Source of the DNA: Pediococcus damnosus
Lineage (GTDB): Bacteria; Bacillota; Bacilli; Lactobacillales; Lactobacillaceae
NCBI RefSeq assembly: GCF_001437255.1
Contig: NZ_JQBD01000004.1
Span: 1 to 59,344, forward strand
Direction: 5' to 3'
DNA: 59,344 bases
Positions 34,522-43,807 of this stretch are shown here, piece after piece (within the stretch, counting starts at the first letter, position 1; the number at the start of each line of letters is the position of its first letter). The notes below the pieces were generated by a model. It saw only the letters and a list, made by a program, of their open reading frames with translations. It did no database searches and had not been told where the DNA came from. The position numbers and the translations under genes were made by a program.

Positions 34522-35742
34522 ATGAAATTTATTCATGCAGCGGATATTCATTTGGATAGTCCTTTTCAAGGATTACGGAAAGCCCCAGATCAAATTTGGC
34601 AAGAAATTCACAAATCTACTTATGATGCATTTAAAAATATGGTTAGCACTGCGATTGAAGAAAACGTGGATTTTGTTTTGATTGTTGGAGATGTTTATGA
34701 TCGTGTGCAACATAGTATACAGGCTGATCTTTTTTTGAATGAACAATTTGAACGACTAAATAAAAAACAAATCCCAGTTTACTTAAGTTACGGGAATCAT
34801 GATTACTTAAATGAAAACACTGAAATTATTCATTATCCAGATAATGTTTATGTATTTCCGGCTCAGCCAGAGGCAAAAAAACTGACTTTACATGACGGGA
34901 CGACCGTGACAATTGTGGGATTTAGTTATGATAAGCAAGCTGTTAAAGAAGATATGGTAGCCAAATTTCCTGCACGAACTCAAACCGACTTTGAAATTGG
35001 AACTGTACATGGGAGCATGGATAGTTTGAATGCACCTGAAGCAAATTATGCGCCATTTTCTAAAAACGAATTGCTAAAATTCCACTATGATTATTGGGCA
35101 TTAGGGCATATCCACAAACGGCAAGTCTTAAATGAAAATCCGGCTATAATTTACCCAGGGAATTTACAAGGTCGGCACAAAAATGAAGCAGGAACGAAAG
35201 GATTCTATTTAGTCTCGAGCGAAGGCCATGAATTAAAACCTAAGTTTGTGGAAGCTTCCGTTGTGGATTGGCAAACGATGATAACTAAAGCTAAAGAGGG
35301 AGAAAGCTTTGATCATTTAGGTGCAACTATTTTTCACCAAATTGAAGAATTATCTAGCAACAAACCTAAATTTATCAATATCAAAATTGAAAATATTCAA
35401 GTACTAGCAAATTCAGTATTAACGCGAATTGAAGACGATAGTTTATTGGAAGTGATTCAGCAAAAACTACTAGGTAAAAGTAAAACCTGGGTCTATGAGA
35501 TTACACCAATCCCAAATCAAGAGGCTTTTCAACTGAATGCAATTGACAAGGAATTTTGGAAAACTAGCCAAAAAAGGGTATTTACTGAAGACAATGTCAA
35601 CCAACTCGCAGGAAGCTTACTGAACCAACCTTTTATTGCAGAAGCCTTGCAGCAAGATGATCAGCTTCAAGATTCGGTTGAAACTCTGTTGCTTAAAAAT
35701 GGTGGGCCTGAGGAGCAAAATGATGAAAATACTGAAGATTAA
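34522..35742 (+). CDS. yhaO: DNA repair exonuclease YhaO (SbcD/Mre11-like)
   Basis: 406-residue calcineurin-like metallophosphoesterase. The metal ligands are in order: ADIHLDSPF, GDVYDR, GNHDYL, GTVHGS and GHIHKR. It is the nuclease partner of the YhaN ATPase, paralogous to SbcCD. CGAGGAAG precedes the ATG. The 3' end overlaps yhaN by 20 nt, indicating coupled translation. The exact DNA substrate of YhaO is not well established, so the repair role is inferred from the Mre11/SbcD fold. Confidence 0.9.
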   Translation: MKFIHAADIHLDSPFQGLRKAPDQIWQEIHKSTYDAFKNMVSTAIEENVDFVLIVGDVYDRVQHSIQADLFLNEQFERLNKKQIPVYLSYGNHDYLNENTEIIHYPDNVYVFPAQPEAKKLTLHDGTTVTIVGFSYDKQAVKEDMVAKFPARTQTDFEIGTVHGSMDSLNAPEANYAPFSKNELLKFHYDYWALGHIHKRQVLNENPAIIYPGNLQGRHKNEAGTKGFYLVSSEGHELKPKFVEASVVDWQTMITKAKEGESFDHLGATIFHQIEELSSNKPKFINIKIENIQVLANSVLTRIEDDSLLEVIQQKLLGKSKTWVYEITPIPNQEAFQLNAIDKEFWKTSQKRVFTEDNVNQLAGSLLNQPFIAEALQQDDQLQDSVETLLLKNGGPEEQNDENTED

Positions 35743-38389
35743 TATCTATGGATTTGGAAAATGGCAAGACCAGAAGTTTGACCTTTCTCAAAATCTTACT
35801 TACTTTTCTGGGCCTAATGAAGCTGGGAAATCCACATTACGACAATTTATTTTAAGTATCTTATTTGGATTTCGAACAAAGCGTGGCGCAGACCGATATT
35901 TACGTTACGAGCCTAAAGATGGGTCTAAATATGGAGGAGAACTTTTAGTTGAGCATCAAGGAACACGTTATTTGCTTACGCGAGTGAAAGGGAAGAGTGG
36001 TGGTAAATTAACTGTTACGGATGTTGCAACACAAGAGGTCCTTTCTAATGATGTTTTGGCAACTTTACTGGGCTCTGTCGATGAAACATTATTCAATGAA
36101 ATGTTTAGTTTTAGTCAAACTGAACTAACAGAAATCCGTCAGCTGGAACGGGATGAATTTCGAAAACGAGTTCTAAAAATTGGTGCTGTTGGTAGTGACC
36201 AATGGATTAGTTTACAAAGTAGTTTCGAAAAAAGTGCAGATAAGATATATGCACCCAAGGGACGCGTACGGCCTTTGAACAAATTACTTAAAAAGCATCA
36301 AAAATTGGAGCAAAATGTGCAAGAAGCCTCACAGGAAATTGGGGAATATCGTCAGAAAACAGAAGCTGAGAATGAAGCACAGAAAAAGCTTACTAAATTA
36401 AGTGCTCAGATTAAAGATAGTCAGGACAAACTAGAGCAACTAAAACGAAATTTAAGTGGTTGGTCAATTTATCAACAACTACAAAATTTGATTAAAAGAG
36501 ATAATCAGGGTAATTCGACTATCTCGACAGATAAGATTCAAGACTTGGAAAAATTGAATCAACAGTTGAATGAAATTAAACAAACCGCTACAGATGTGAA
36601 AACAAAAATCTCTGAATTGATGGAGAGCCTAAAATCTAATCCACGGGTCGTCTTTTTTGATCAACACCAAGAAGAAGTGACAACCTTACGGGACGAGTTA
36701 GGAGACAGCCAAAGTTTACTCAATCAGGTTGAAGACTTGAAGCAGCAAGTTAATGAAATTGAACAGGAAAAAATAAAAATTAGTTCTCAATTAATTGTAG
36801 GTGAAACGATACCAAATTCATTTACAGATGATGAAATGAATCAGGTTCAAACAAATCTGGATCAGAAATCAAAGCTTGAGAATCAAAAACAAGCGGTGCA
36901 AGATCAAATTGTGCACATTCAAAATCGACTGTTGGAAGAAAGTAATTCGAGACGCCCAACAACTCAACCGACGCAAAAACGAGGGTTGCAAAATGTACTC
37001 ACGGGTGTTGGAGTTATTTTAATAATAATTCCTTGGTTATTTAGTATGGGAATTGGGCTCAAAATTGGGTTAGCATTACTAGGATTGGTTTGTATTGGGA
37101 TTCGTTACTTTATGCGACCAGGTACGGACAATCAAACTAAAACTCATTCATCAGCGAATATGGATTTACATGCTAAATTGAGTGATCTAAATACGCAATT
37201 GGAAGATATTTCAAAACAACAGCAAACGATTGCTAAAAAGTTGACTGCGATCGGTAAGCAAAAAGGGATTTCTAATTCAGACCCGCAAACGTGGCCAGCC
37301 TTGCAAAATTATTTGAAACGGTTTGAATTGTTAACTCAAAAACAAAAAACAGGTAAGGAACAAATTGTTAAAGCACAAAAACAAATTAGTGAGTTTTTGG
37401 ATAAGAGTAAGCTTTTATCTGATTGGGTCGTGTTAACAGGAGATACACAAGAAAAAATTCAAAATTTAAACAATTATTTTCAAAAAATGGATCAAGAACA
37501 ACAAGATGTTCTTAAGATCCGTCAAGATTTAGCTTATTATCAGAACCGTTTTAAAAAGGTGACTGCTCAAAAAGAAGAAATCCAACATAATGTGGATTCA
37601 AAATTAAAAGAAGCAGGATTAAACAATTGGGAAAGCTTTCAAATTGCTAGAGAAAAACAATATGAGCAAGAAAGTAATCAAGAAAAGATTTCTAAATTAA
37701 AACAACAATTAAATTCCTCAACTTTGAAAGAACTGTCGCAATTTGAGAATAAAGAGCAGATTCAAGATGAGCTGACAGCTCAAACACAGAGTTTAGAAAA
37801 GCTTCGTAAGGAACAAGAGACTTTGATCGAACAGAAAACTGTTTTGAATACAAAATTACAGCAACTGGCAGATGATGATACTTATTCTAATTTACAGCAG
37901 GAGTTGGCCAATTTAGAGGCTGAAATTTTAGCACAAACGCGTGAATGGTTGACGACCAAACTGGCAGCTCAATGGATTGATGAAACCCTGTCGGTTGCTA
38001 GTCAGGGTCGATTACCGAAGATTATAAAGTTTGCTGAACAATATTTTTCATTGTTAACGAATAAACGGTACAATAAGATTAGTTTTAATGATGGGACAAT
38101 TGTTGTATTTGATACCAATAATCAGGCATTTGATGTAGGTGAGTTATCACAAGGAACGGCTGAACAGCTTTATGTGGCAATTCGCTTAGCATTTGTTGAA
38201 GTTATGACGGATTTAGTCGACCTTCCGATTATTATTGATGATGGTTTCGTTAATTTTGATGCAACCAGAAAACAAAATGTCATGAATTTGCTGAGCAAAA
38301 TCAGCCAAAACCATCAGGTTATTTATTTCTCAACTGAGACGCAATTGACCAATCCAACGTCAAATAGCCAAGTGATTTATCTTAAATGA
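35723..38389 (+). CDS. yhaN: YhaN, SMC/Rad50-like ATPase
   Basis: 888-residue AAA ATPase built like SbcC/Rad50. Walker A GPNEAGKST lies at residues 30-38; long coiled coils follow to about residue 410; a hydrophobic pair of segments (GVGVILIIIPWLFSMG and the following stretch) near 440-475 is typical of YhaN and may place it at the membrane; more coiled coil follows, and the C-terminal lobe has the signature LSQGTAEQLYVA and Walker B LPIIIDDGFVNFD. I choose the ATG at 35723, with GAGGAG 7 nt before it; an ATG one codon earlier is close to the site. The gene is followed by a tandem-repeat block and then yhaM. Confidence 0.9.
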   Translation: MKILKINIYGFGKWQDQKFDLSQNLTYFSGPNEAGKSTLRQFILSILFGFRTKRGADRYLRYEPKDGSKYGGELLVEHQGTRYLLTRVKGKSGGKLTVTDVATQEVLSNDVLATLLGSVDETLFNEMFSFSQTELTEIRQLERDEFRKRVLKIGAVGSDQWISLQSSFEKSADKIYAPKGRVRPLNKLLKKHQKLEQNVQEASQEIGEYRQKTEAENEAQKKLTKLSAQIKDSQDKLEQLKRNLSGWSIYQQLQNLIKRDNQGNSTISTDKIQDLEKLNQQLNEIKQTATDVKTKISELMESLKSNPRVVFFDQHQEEVTTLRDELGDSQSLLNQVEDLKQQVNEIEQEKIKISSQLIVGETIPNSFTDDEMNQVQTNLDQKSKLENQKQAVQDQIVHIQNRLLEESNSRRPTTQPTQKRGLQNVLTGVGVILIIIPWLFSMGIGLKIGLALLGLVCIGIRYFMRPGTDNQTKTHSSANMDLHAKLSDLNTQLEDISKQQQTIAKKLTAIGKQKGISNSDPQTWPALQNYLKRFELLTQKQKTGKEQIVKAQKQISEFLDKSKLLSDWVVLTGDTQEKIQNLNNYFQKMDQEQQDVLKIRQDLAYYQNRFKKVTAQKEEIQHNVDSKLKEAGLNNWESFQIAREKQYEQESNQEKISKLKQQLNSSTLKELSQFENKEQIQDELTAQTQSLEKLRKEQETLIEQKTVLNTKLQQLADDDTYSNLQQELANLEAEILAQTREWLTTKLAAQWIDETLSVASQGRLPKIIKFAEQYFSLLTNKRYNKISFNDGTIVVFDTNNQAFDVGELSQGTAEQLYVAIRLAFVEVMTDLVDLPIIIDDGFVNFDATRKQNVMNLLSKISQNHQVIYFSTETQLTNPTSNSQVIYLK

Positions 38390-38414
38390 GAAGGCCAGTA
38401 AGCATTTAGAAAAG

Positions 38415-38773
38415 ATGGACATCCGTTTTGAAAAGAAGATTTTGCGAATGCAAAATACACATATAACTTGAAAAGGAGCCAGTCCGACTTAACGCTTAAG
38501 CGTTTAGAGAGGATGGACATCCGTTTTGAAAAAGGAATTTTGCGGATGCAAAATACACATATAACTTGAAAAGGAGCCAGTCCGACTTAACGCTTAAGCG
38601 TTTAGAGAGGATGGACATCCGTTTTGAAAAAGGAATTTTGCGGATGCAAAATACACATATAACTTGAAAAGGAGCCAGTCCGACTTAACGCTTAAGTGTT
38701 TAGAGAGGATGGACATCCGTTTTGAAAAAGAGATTTTGCGAATGCAAAATACACATATAACTTGAAAAGGAGC
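38415..38773 (+). repeat. 98-bp tandem repeat, four copies, between yhaN and yhaM
   Basis: Units begin at 38415, 38513, 38611 and 38709, an exact 98-bp period; the fourth is cut at 38773 where the yhaM start region takes over. Units 2 and 3 differ by one base; unit 1 differs by five and unit 4 by three within the comparable part. Each unit has an 18-codon frame MDIRFEKxILRMQNTHIT, a small stem ATTTTGC/GCAAAAT, the site AAAAGGAG, and (first three) the 14-bp palindrome AACGCTTAAGCGTT, with one substitution in the third. A shortened relic of a fifth copy (CCAGT...TTTAGA) lies before 38415. The last AAAAGGAG is the yhaM ribosome binding site. Confidence 0.95.
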
Positions 38774-38779
38774 ATTAAT

Positions 38780-39739
38780 ATGGAAAATAAAAAGCTTTTT
38801 GATTATGTTGTTGATGAAACTTTAAACATTTTTGTTTTGATCAAGAGTGCAGAGGTTCGTGTTGCCAAGAATGGAAAAGATTTTCTTTCAATGGTTTTTG
38901 AAGATCGTTCTGGAGATATCAGTGGTAAGTTCTGGGATGCAAGTTCAAAAGATATTCAAAATTTTGAAGCTGGAAAAGTGATTTTCCTAAATGGAAAACG
39001 AGAGAACTATAAGGGATCACCCCAAATTAAGATTTTGGGAATCCGATTGGCGACGGAAACAGAGCCTAATAATCCTAATTTGTATACTAAAAAAGCACCT
39101 ATGAGTGAAGCAGATATGAGAGAAGAAGTTAGCAAACTACTTTTTGATATCACTAATCCTAATTGGAACAGAGTGGTACGCTATTTACTTCAAAAATATG
39201 ATAAACAATTTTACACGTATCCTGCTGCGAAGACTAATCATCATGCGTTTCAAGGCGGTTTAGCCTATCACACAATTTCGATTCTGCGGTTGGCTAAGCA
39301 GGTTAGTAATCAGTATCCGCAAATTGATAGATCATTGCTTTACGCTGGGTCTATCTTGCATGACTTGGGGAAAACAGTTGAATTATCTGGGCCAGTTTCT
39401 ACAACCTATACAGTTGAAGGTAACTTATTGGGGCACATCGTAATTATGGATGGCGAAATTGTAAAAGCTTGTCAAGAGCTTAAAATTAGTGATAGTAGTG
39501 AGGATATCTTATTATTACGACATATGATTGTTTCTCATCATGGATTAAAAGAATATGGATCACCAATTGAGCCATTACTACTTGAAGCTGTTGTTTTGCA
39601 TGCGTTAGATGATTTAGATGCTTCAATTCAAATGGTAACGGGTGCTTTAGACCATACAAAGGGTGGTACTTTTTCTGAAAGATTATTTGCTATGAATGGG
39701 CGAAATTTCTATAAAAGATTAGATCATAAAACTGAATAG
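38780..39739 (+). CDS. yhaM: 3'-5' exoribonuclease YhaM
   Basis: 319-residue nuclease with an N-terminal OB-fold (about residues 10-95, with SGKFWDASSKD) and an HD hydrolase domain: HHAFQGGLAYHT near residue 155 and SILHDLGKT near residue 198 give the metal-binding His and His-Asp. YhaM trims RNA and single-stranded DNA from the 3' end. The ATG at 38780 has AAAAGGAG 7 nt before it, provided by the last unit of the 98-bp tandem repeat. It ends the yhaO-yhaN-yhaM group and is followed by a terminator shared with prsA. Confidence 0.93.
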   Translation: MENKKLFDYVVDETLNIFVLIKSAEVRVAKNGKDFLSMVFEDRSGDISGKFWDASSKDIQNFEAGKVIFLNGKRENYKGSPQIKILGIRLATETEPNNPNLYTKKAPMSEADMREEVSKLLFDITNPNWNRVVRYLLQKYDKQFYTYPAAKTNHHAFQGGLAYHTISILRLAKQVSNQYPQIDRSLLYAGSILHDLGKTVELSGPVSTTYTVEGNLLGHIVIMDGEIVKACQELKISDSSEDILLLRHMIVSHHGLKEYGSPIEPLLLEAVVLHALDDLDASIQMVTGALDHTKGGTFSERLFAMNGRNFYKRLDHKTE

Positions 39740-39741
39740 AA

Positions 39742-39793
39742 TAAAAAAAGTGCCATTCAATTTCCTAATAGAAATTGGATGGCACCTTTTATT
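39742..39793. terminator. Bidirectional terminator between yhaM and prsA
   Basis: AAAAAAGTGCCATTCAATTTC pairs with GAAATTGGATGGCACCTTTT, with a T-run on each strand. Confidence 0.85.
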
Positions 39794-39805
39794 TAATCTA
39801 ATTTA

Positions 39806-40687
39806 TTACTTAGATGTTGATGAACTTGAAAGGTAGTCAGATAAAACATCTTTCAAATCATTATCTTTGATTGAAACATTACCGTCTTTGAGAACTTTTG
39901 AAACAACAGCCTTTAATTTGCTGCTGCTGCTCATATCAGCTGCCCAAACACGTTTCTTAAGAGCTTCAGTATGATCACTCATCTTACCCTTAGCAGGCTT
40001 GTTGATCATCTTAATTACTTGATAACCGTAAGTTGTCTTGACAGGGGTTGTTGTATATTTACCTTCATCAAGCTTAAATGCGGCTTTAGTAAAGCTGGAG
40101 TCTAAACTTGTATTTGTATCATCAAATGCTGCAAGCTTTCCACCCTTATTCTTAGTTGAACTGTCGGTGGAATACTTCTTGGCAAGAGACGTGAAGCTTT
40201 CACCATCGTTTAATTTCTTAATAACAGTGTCAGCTGTTGACTTTTTAGTAACTAAAATTTGTGCAACGGTAACTTTAGGTTGGTAAGTCTTCCATTGTTT
40301 CTTTAAGTCGGCATTTGTAACAGTTGACTTATCTTTAACAGCTTGTTCCAAAAGTAGGTTTGAACGAATTTCTTCTTTGAAACTTGAATTTGTCATACCG
40401 TTTTGTTCAAGAACACTCTTAAATTGACTACCGTATTGAGTCTTATAAGCGTTGTACTGCTTTGTAACTTTCTTTGTTGAAACCTTGCTCCCGTAATCCT
40501 TTTCGAGAACTTTATTCAAAATCATTTGTTGAAGCACTTGTTTACCACTAGAAGTCGATTTCAGGCTACTGTAGTATGTATCCTCGGTAATCTTTCCACC
40601 CTTTGTTGTTGCGACGGTCTTATCACCACAGGCAGCCAAACTTACTGCCATAAAAACACTGGCTAATGCAATTAACCATTTTTTCAT
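39806..40687 (-). CDS. prsA: Foldase PrsA, lipoprotein peptidyl-prolyl isomerase
   Basis: 293-residue extracytoplasmic folding factor. A lipoprotein signal ([19 protein letters not shown]) ends at the lipobox Cys 20, where the protein is anchored to the outer face of the membrane. The parvulin rotamase domain covers about residues 135-225 ([15 protein letters not shown], then [22 protein letters not shown]). The mature protein is rich in Lys, Ser and Thr. It helps secreted proteins and penicillin-binding proteins fold. The gene is monocistronic, next to yhaM as in many Bacilli. Confidence 0.95.
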   Translation of the reverse strand: MKKWLIALASVFMAVSLAACGDKTVATTKGGKITEDTYYSSLKSTSSGKQVLQQMILNKVLEKDYGSKVSTKKVTKQYNAYKTQYGSQFKSVLEQNGMTNSSFKEEIRSNLLLEQAVKDKSTVTNADLKKQWKTYQPKVTVAQILVTKKSTADTVIKKLNDGESFTSLAKKYSTDSSTKNKGGKLAAFDDTNTSLDSSFTKAAFKLDEGKYTTTPVKTTYGYQVIKMINKPAKGKMSDHTEALKKRVWAADMSSSSKLKAVVSKVLKDGNVSIKDNDLKDVLSDYLSSSSTSK

Positions 40688-40733
40688 CTATAAACACATC
40701 CTATTCTTAGTTGTTTGAAAAACTTCAATACTC

Positions 40734-40772
40734 ATCATACCATACAAACCGATTGATTTATAAACCGGTATG
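40734..40772 (-). promoter_or_regulatory. prsA promoter with direct repeats
   Basis: Minus-strand TATGAT (40739-40734) is the -10 box; the -35 position (TATAAA) is weak. Two copies of CGGTTT (40751-40746 and 40767-40762 on the minus strand), 16 nt apart, straddle the -35 site, enclosed by CATAC and GTATG. Direct repeats at such spacing suggest a response-regulator site. Confidence 0.4.
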
Positions 40773-40808
40773 AATCTTTAATAAAAATTCAAACTATATT
40801 CATGAATG

Positions 40809-41162
40809 CTATTTTTTAGGGTTCTTATTGGAGATTTGATTTATTTGCTTATCAATATCTTCTGTAAGTCCATTAATTTTTGACAGTCGTGGTTGCAATT
40901 TATATTGAAAGTGGTCAATGTCTTTTTGAATGGCTTCAATTGTTGGCTCACTAGCTTTAATGGCTGATTGGAGGCTAGTCGTGCTGGTCTTCAAATTTGT
41001 GATGGCCTGACTAAATTCGTGAATACTATTAATTGTGTCTTTAAAATCTTGCTGGATGCTCTTTAAAAGATGTGGATGGGATAAAACATATTTTCCACCA
41101 TGAAAACCTAAAAAAGAAAGCAAAGTAAATTTAAGAAAATGGTGCTTATTTTTTTTTGCCAT
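40809..41162 (-). CDS. Small anchored coiled-coil protein, unknown function (117 aa)
   Basis: A basic N-terminus (AKKNKHHFLK) is followed by a short hydrophobic stretch (FTLLSFLGFHGGKYVL) that may act as a membrane anchor, then a mostly helical region with heptad-like spacing (about residues 35-110), resembling YtxH-type proteins. I know no function. Its ATG lies 1 nt from the stop of hinT, so the two are cotranscribed; this hit plus small coiled-coil pairing recurs in lactobacilli near prsA and ecsA. Confidence 0.72.
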   Translation of the reverse strand: MAKKNKHHFLKFTLLSFLGFHGGKYVLSHPHLLKSIQQDFKDTINSIHEFSQAITNLKTSTTSLQSAIKASEPTIEAIQKDIDHFQYKLQPRLSKINGLTEDIDKQINQISNKNPKK

Positions 41163-41163
41163 T

Positions 41164-41607
41164 TTATTTCTCCAATTTAGACTTTATTTTATCTTGAATC
41201 TGATTGAGTTGGTCTTCTGAATATTTTTCGGTATTATCTCCAAATATGATTTTAAAGTTGTCTTGTTCAGAATAACGAGGAATCAAATGAAAATGAGAAT
41301 GAAAAACAGATTGAGAAGCTACCGTACCGTTGTTATTTACAATGTTCATTCCAATAATTTTTGGATCCATTGCTTTAATTGCCTGGGCAATCATTGGAAT
41401 TTTTGCAAATGTTTTGGAAGCTAATTCGGGATCATAAGCAAAAATGTCTTTAACATGTGTCTTGGGGACCACAAGCGTATGGCCTGGAGTTGTTTGCGAA
41501 GTATCTAAAAATGCCTTGATGTTTTCGTCTTCGTAAATTGTGTGACTGGGAACTTCACCATCAATAATCTTACAAAAAATACATGATGCATCACGTTGGT
41601 TAGTCAT
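41164..41607 (-). CDS. hinT: HIT-family nucleotide hydrolase (HinT)
   Basis: 147-residue histidine-triad protein. The active site HSHFHLIPR (His 103, 105, 107) and the N-terminal zinc-type CIFCKIIDGEVPS are typical of HinT, which hydrolyses AMP-lysine-type phosphoramidates. I choose the ATG at 41607 because AAAGAGG lies 8 nt before it; an ATG two codons upstream is only 2 nt from the site. It is divergent from ecsA, as in Bacillus, and is followed by a cotranscribed small protein gene. Confidence 0.92.
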   Translation of the reverse strand: MTNQRDASCIFCKIIDGEVPSHTIYEDENIKAFLDTSQTTPGHTLVVPKTHVKDIFAYDPELASKTFAKIPMIAQAIKAMDPKIIGMNIVNNNGTVASQSVFHSHFHLIPRYSEQDNFKIIFGDNTEKYSEDQLNQIQDKIKSKLEK

Positions 41608-41638
41608 GTTCATTACCTCTTTTTTATTAGTTAACCTC

Positions 41639-41714
41639 ATTATAACAATATTTTGGAGCAAGCCAAACAACTTCACTGCTTCTGCCTGTGAAATCACTCA
41701 TATCATGATATAAT
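41639..41714. promoter_or_regulatory. Divergent hinT and ecsA promoters
   Basis: Minus-strand TATAAT at 41644-41639 serves hinT. Plus-strand TATAAT at 41709-41714 serves ecsA; it overlaps a 12-bp palindrome ATATCATGATAT (41700-41711). Both -35 boxes are weak. Confidence 0.45.
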
Positions 41715-41749
41715 CAATTCAAATCAAGAAGTGAAAGGGCAGGCTTAAG

Positions 41750-42490
41750 ATGGCATTAAAAATTGAACACCTAGTTGGTGGTTATTCACAAATTCCAGTT
41801 TTAAAAGATATTAGTTTTGAGGTTAATCCCGGTGAATTGGTTGGGTTAATCGGATTAAACGGCGCTGGAAAATCAACAACAATTAATCATGTAATTGGCT
41901 TAATGACGCCGCAAAAGGGAAAAATTACGATTGATGGTAAAACGGTTTATCAAGATAGTAATGCTTATAAAAAACAAATTGCATATATTCCAGAATTACC
42001 AGTTTTATATCCTGAATTAACTTTAAGGGAACACATTGACTTAACCATTATGGCCTATCAACTTGATAAAAAACAAGCATGGCAACGCGCAAATGAGTTA
42101 CTTGAAACTTTCCGACTTGCAAACAAGTTAGAGTGGTTTCCAAATAATTTTTCAAAAGGTATGAAACAAAAAGTGATGATTGTTTGTGCATTTTTAACGG
42201 ATGCTAATTTGTATATCATTGACGAGCCTTTCCTAGGATTAGATCCCTTGGCGACTGATGATTTGTTGAAGTTGATTGATGATCGCAAATCTCACGGTGC
42301 TGCTGTTTTAATGTCCACTCATGTGCTGGATACAGCAGAAAAGTACTGTGATCGGTTTGTCTTATTGCATGATGGCAAAATCCAAAATCAAGGTGATCTG
42401 GCAGAATTGCGCGCTCAAAATCCAACCTTGGGACAATCATTAACAGAGATTTATCTGGGATTGGCAAGAGCAGGTGAGCAACATGCTTAA
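41750..42490 (+). CDS. ecsA: ABC transporter ATP-binding protein EcsA
   Basis: 246-residue ABC ATPase with Walker A GLNGAGKST (35-43), signature NFSKGMKQK near residue 135 and Walker B LYIIDEPFLGLDP near residue 154. With EcsB it forms the Ecs transporter, which affects secretion, peptide export and intramembrane proteolysis in Bacilli. The site GAAAGGGCAGG lies before the ATG. The end overlaps ecsB by 8 nt. The place beside hinT and prsA is the same as in Bacillus. Confidence 0.92.
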   Translation: MALKIEHLVGGYSQIPVLKDISFEVNPGELVGLIGLNGAGKSTTINHVIGLMTPQKGKITIDGKTVYQDSNAYKKQIAYIPELPVLYPELTLREHIDLTIMAYQLDKKQAWQRANELLETFRLANKLEWFPNNFSKGMKQKVMIVCAFLTDANLYIIDEPFLGLDPLATDDLLKLIDDRKSHGAAVLMSTHVLDTAEKYCDRFVLLHDGKIQNQGDLAELRAQNPTLGQSLTEIYLGLARAGEQHA

Positions 42491-43700
42491 TTTATGGACA
42501 CAAAGAAAACGTGCTCACTTTCTAGAAATGCTAAAATATTTAAGGTACGTTTTAAATGATCATTTTGTGATTGCACTCATGTTCTTGGTGGGGGGCTTAG
42601 GGTTTGGGTATTCGAACTTTTTAAAAAGCTTTCATGCTGGTACATGGTGGGCTGGACCGGTAACAATTATTTGTTTAACGGTTATTTTACAATTCTGTAG
42701 TTTGGCCACATTGCTCAAACGCGCTGATCCGGTTTTCTTATTACCTCGTGAACATGATATGCATGCTTATTTGAAGAAAGCACGCATTCACAGCTGGATT
42801 TTTAGCACCATAGTTGAAGTTATCGGAACAATAATTCTTTTTCCGTTTATGGCGATTGCATTTAAATTGCCAACTGCACAAATTGCTGGTTTTGCGATTG
42901 TGTTAATTATTTTAAAGTACGGTTCTCTTTCTTTAGAATTGAATCAACTTTATCAAAATCAAGTTTTTGGATGGCAAAAACGTTTGCTTGCTAACTGGAT
43001 ATTGCCACTTATTTGGTTTACAGGTGGTATTTATCTAGGTATTTGGTTTGCTTTAATTGGTGCGGTTATTCAAAGCTTCATAGAAATTAGGCGAGAGCAG
43101 CAACAGTGGCAAACGCGTTCCTTGAGTTGGACCCTTGCTGTAAATTTAGAAGATCAACGCATGTTGAAAATTTATCGATTCTTTAACCTGTTTACAGATG
43201 TACCGAATGTCCATGGAACGGTTCATCGTCGCAAATATTTAGACCGTATATTGGCAATTATTGATCAACATTCAAATAATCCCTATGTTTATTTGTTCTC
43301 ACGAGCACTTATGCGTAGTACGGTTTATAGTGGTTTATACTTTCGCTTAACGGCCTTAGGAGTGGTTTTATTAATTTTTATTTCAAACGTTTATTTATCG
43401 ATCTTCTTGCAACTATTATTTGTGTATCTCATTGGTTTTCAACTATTACCGTTGTTTGCAAATTACGATGAAAATGTATTTACCCACCTTTATCCAATTA
43501 GCGTTGAAACGAAAGCAGCAGGATTTAACTGGCTAGTAGCAATTTTACTTGAATTTACAGTTAGCTTGTTAGCAATCGTTGTTGGGATTAGTAACTTATC
43601 AATTTTGCAGACCGTCATAACCTGGATTGTTGGAAGCATCGAAGTTTGGGCATTGTTGAAGTTTTATTTTCCAATTCGAATCAAAAAAATGAATTCTTGA
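42483..43700 (+). CDS. ecsB: ABC transporter permease EcsB
   Basis: Membrane partner of EcsA, 405 residues, with about eight hydrophobic segments and the cytoplasmic stretch LLPREHDMHAYLKKA near residue 88, a family feature. I place the start at the ATG at 42483, with AGGTGAG just upstream; a GTG three codons earlier is also in frame. The gene overlaps ecsA by 8 nt, so translation is coupled. Confidence 0.9.
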   Translation: MLNLWTQRKRAHFLEMLKYLRYVLNDHFVIALMFLVGGLGFGYSNFLKSFHAGTWWAGPVTIICLTVILQFCSLATLLKRADPVFLLPREHDMHAYLKKARIHSWIFSTIVEVIGTIILFPFMAIAFKLPTAQIAGFAIVLIILKYGSLSLELNQLYQNQVFGWQKRLLANWILPLIWFTGGIYLGIWFALIGAVIQSFIEIRREQQQWQTRSLSWTLAVNLEDQRMLKIYRFFNLFTDVPNVHGTVHRRKYLDRILAIIDQHSNNPYVYLFSRALMRSTVYSGLYFRLTALGVVLLIFISNVYLSIFLQLLFVYLIGFQLLPLFANYDENVFTHLYPISVETKAAGFNWLVAILLEFTVSLLAIVVGISNLSILQTVITWIVGSIEVWALLKFYFPIRIKKMNS

Positions 43701-43740
43701 CGCTGACCAAGACAATCTATAAACTTAAACAGGTGACTGC

Positions 43741-43759
43741 CCCAAAGAATATGTTTGGG
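43741..43759. repeat. Short hairpin between ecsB and trmB
   Basis: CCCAAA and TTTGGG with a 7-nt loop; no T-run, so its role is open. Confidence 0.35.
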
Positions 43760-43807
43760 ACATGTAATTAGTGACGGAATTTTAAAAGAAGAACTTGAGG
43801 AAAAATA

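Noticed and set aside
38390-38779. CRISPR array
   Set aside because: The 98-bp units touch each other directly, have no spacers of differing sequence, and are much longer than CRISPR repeats.
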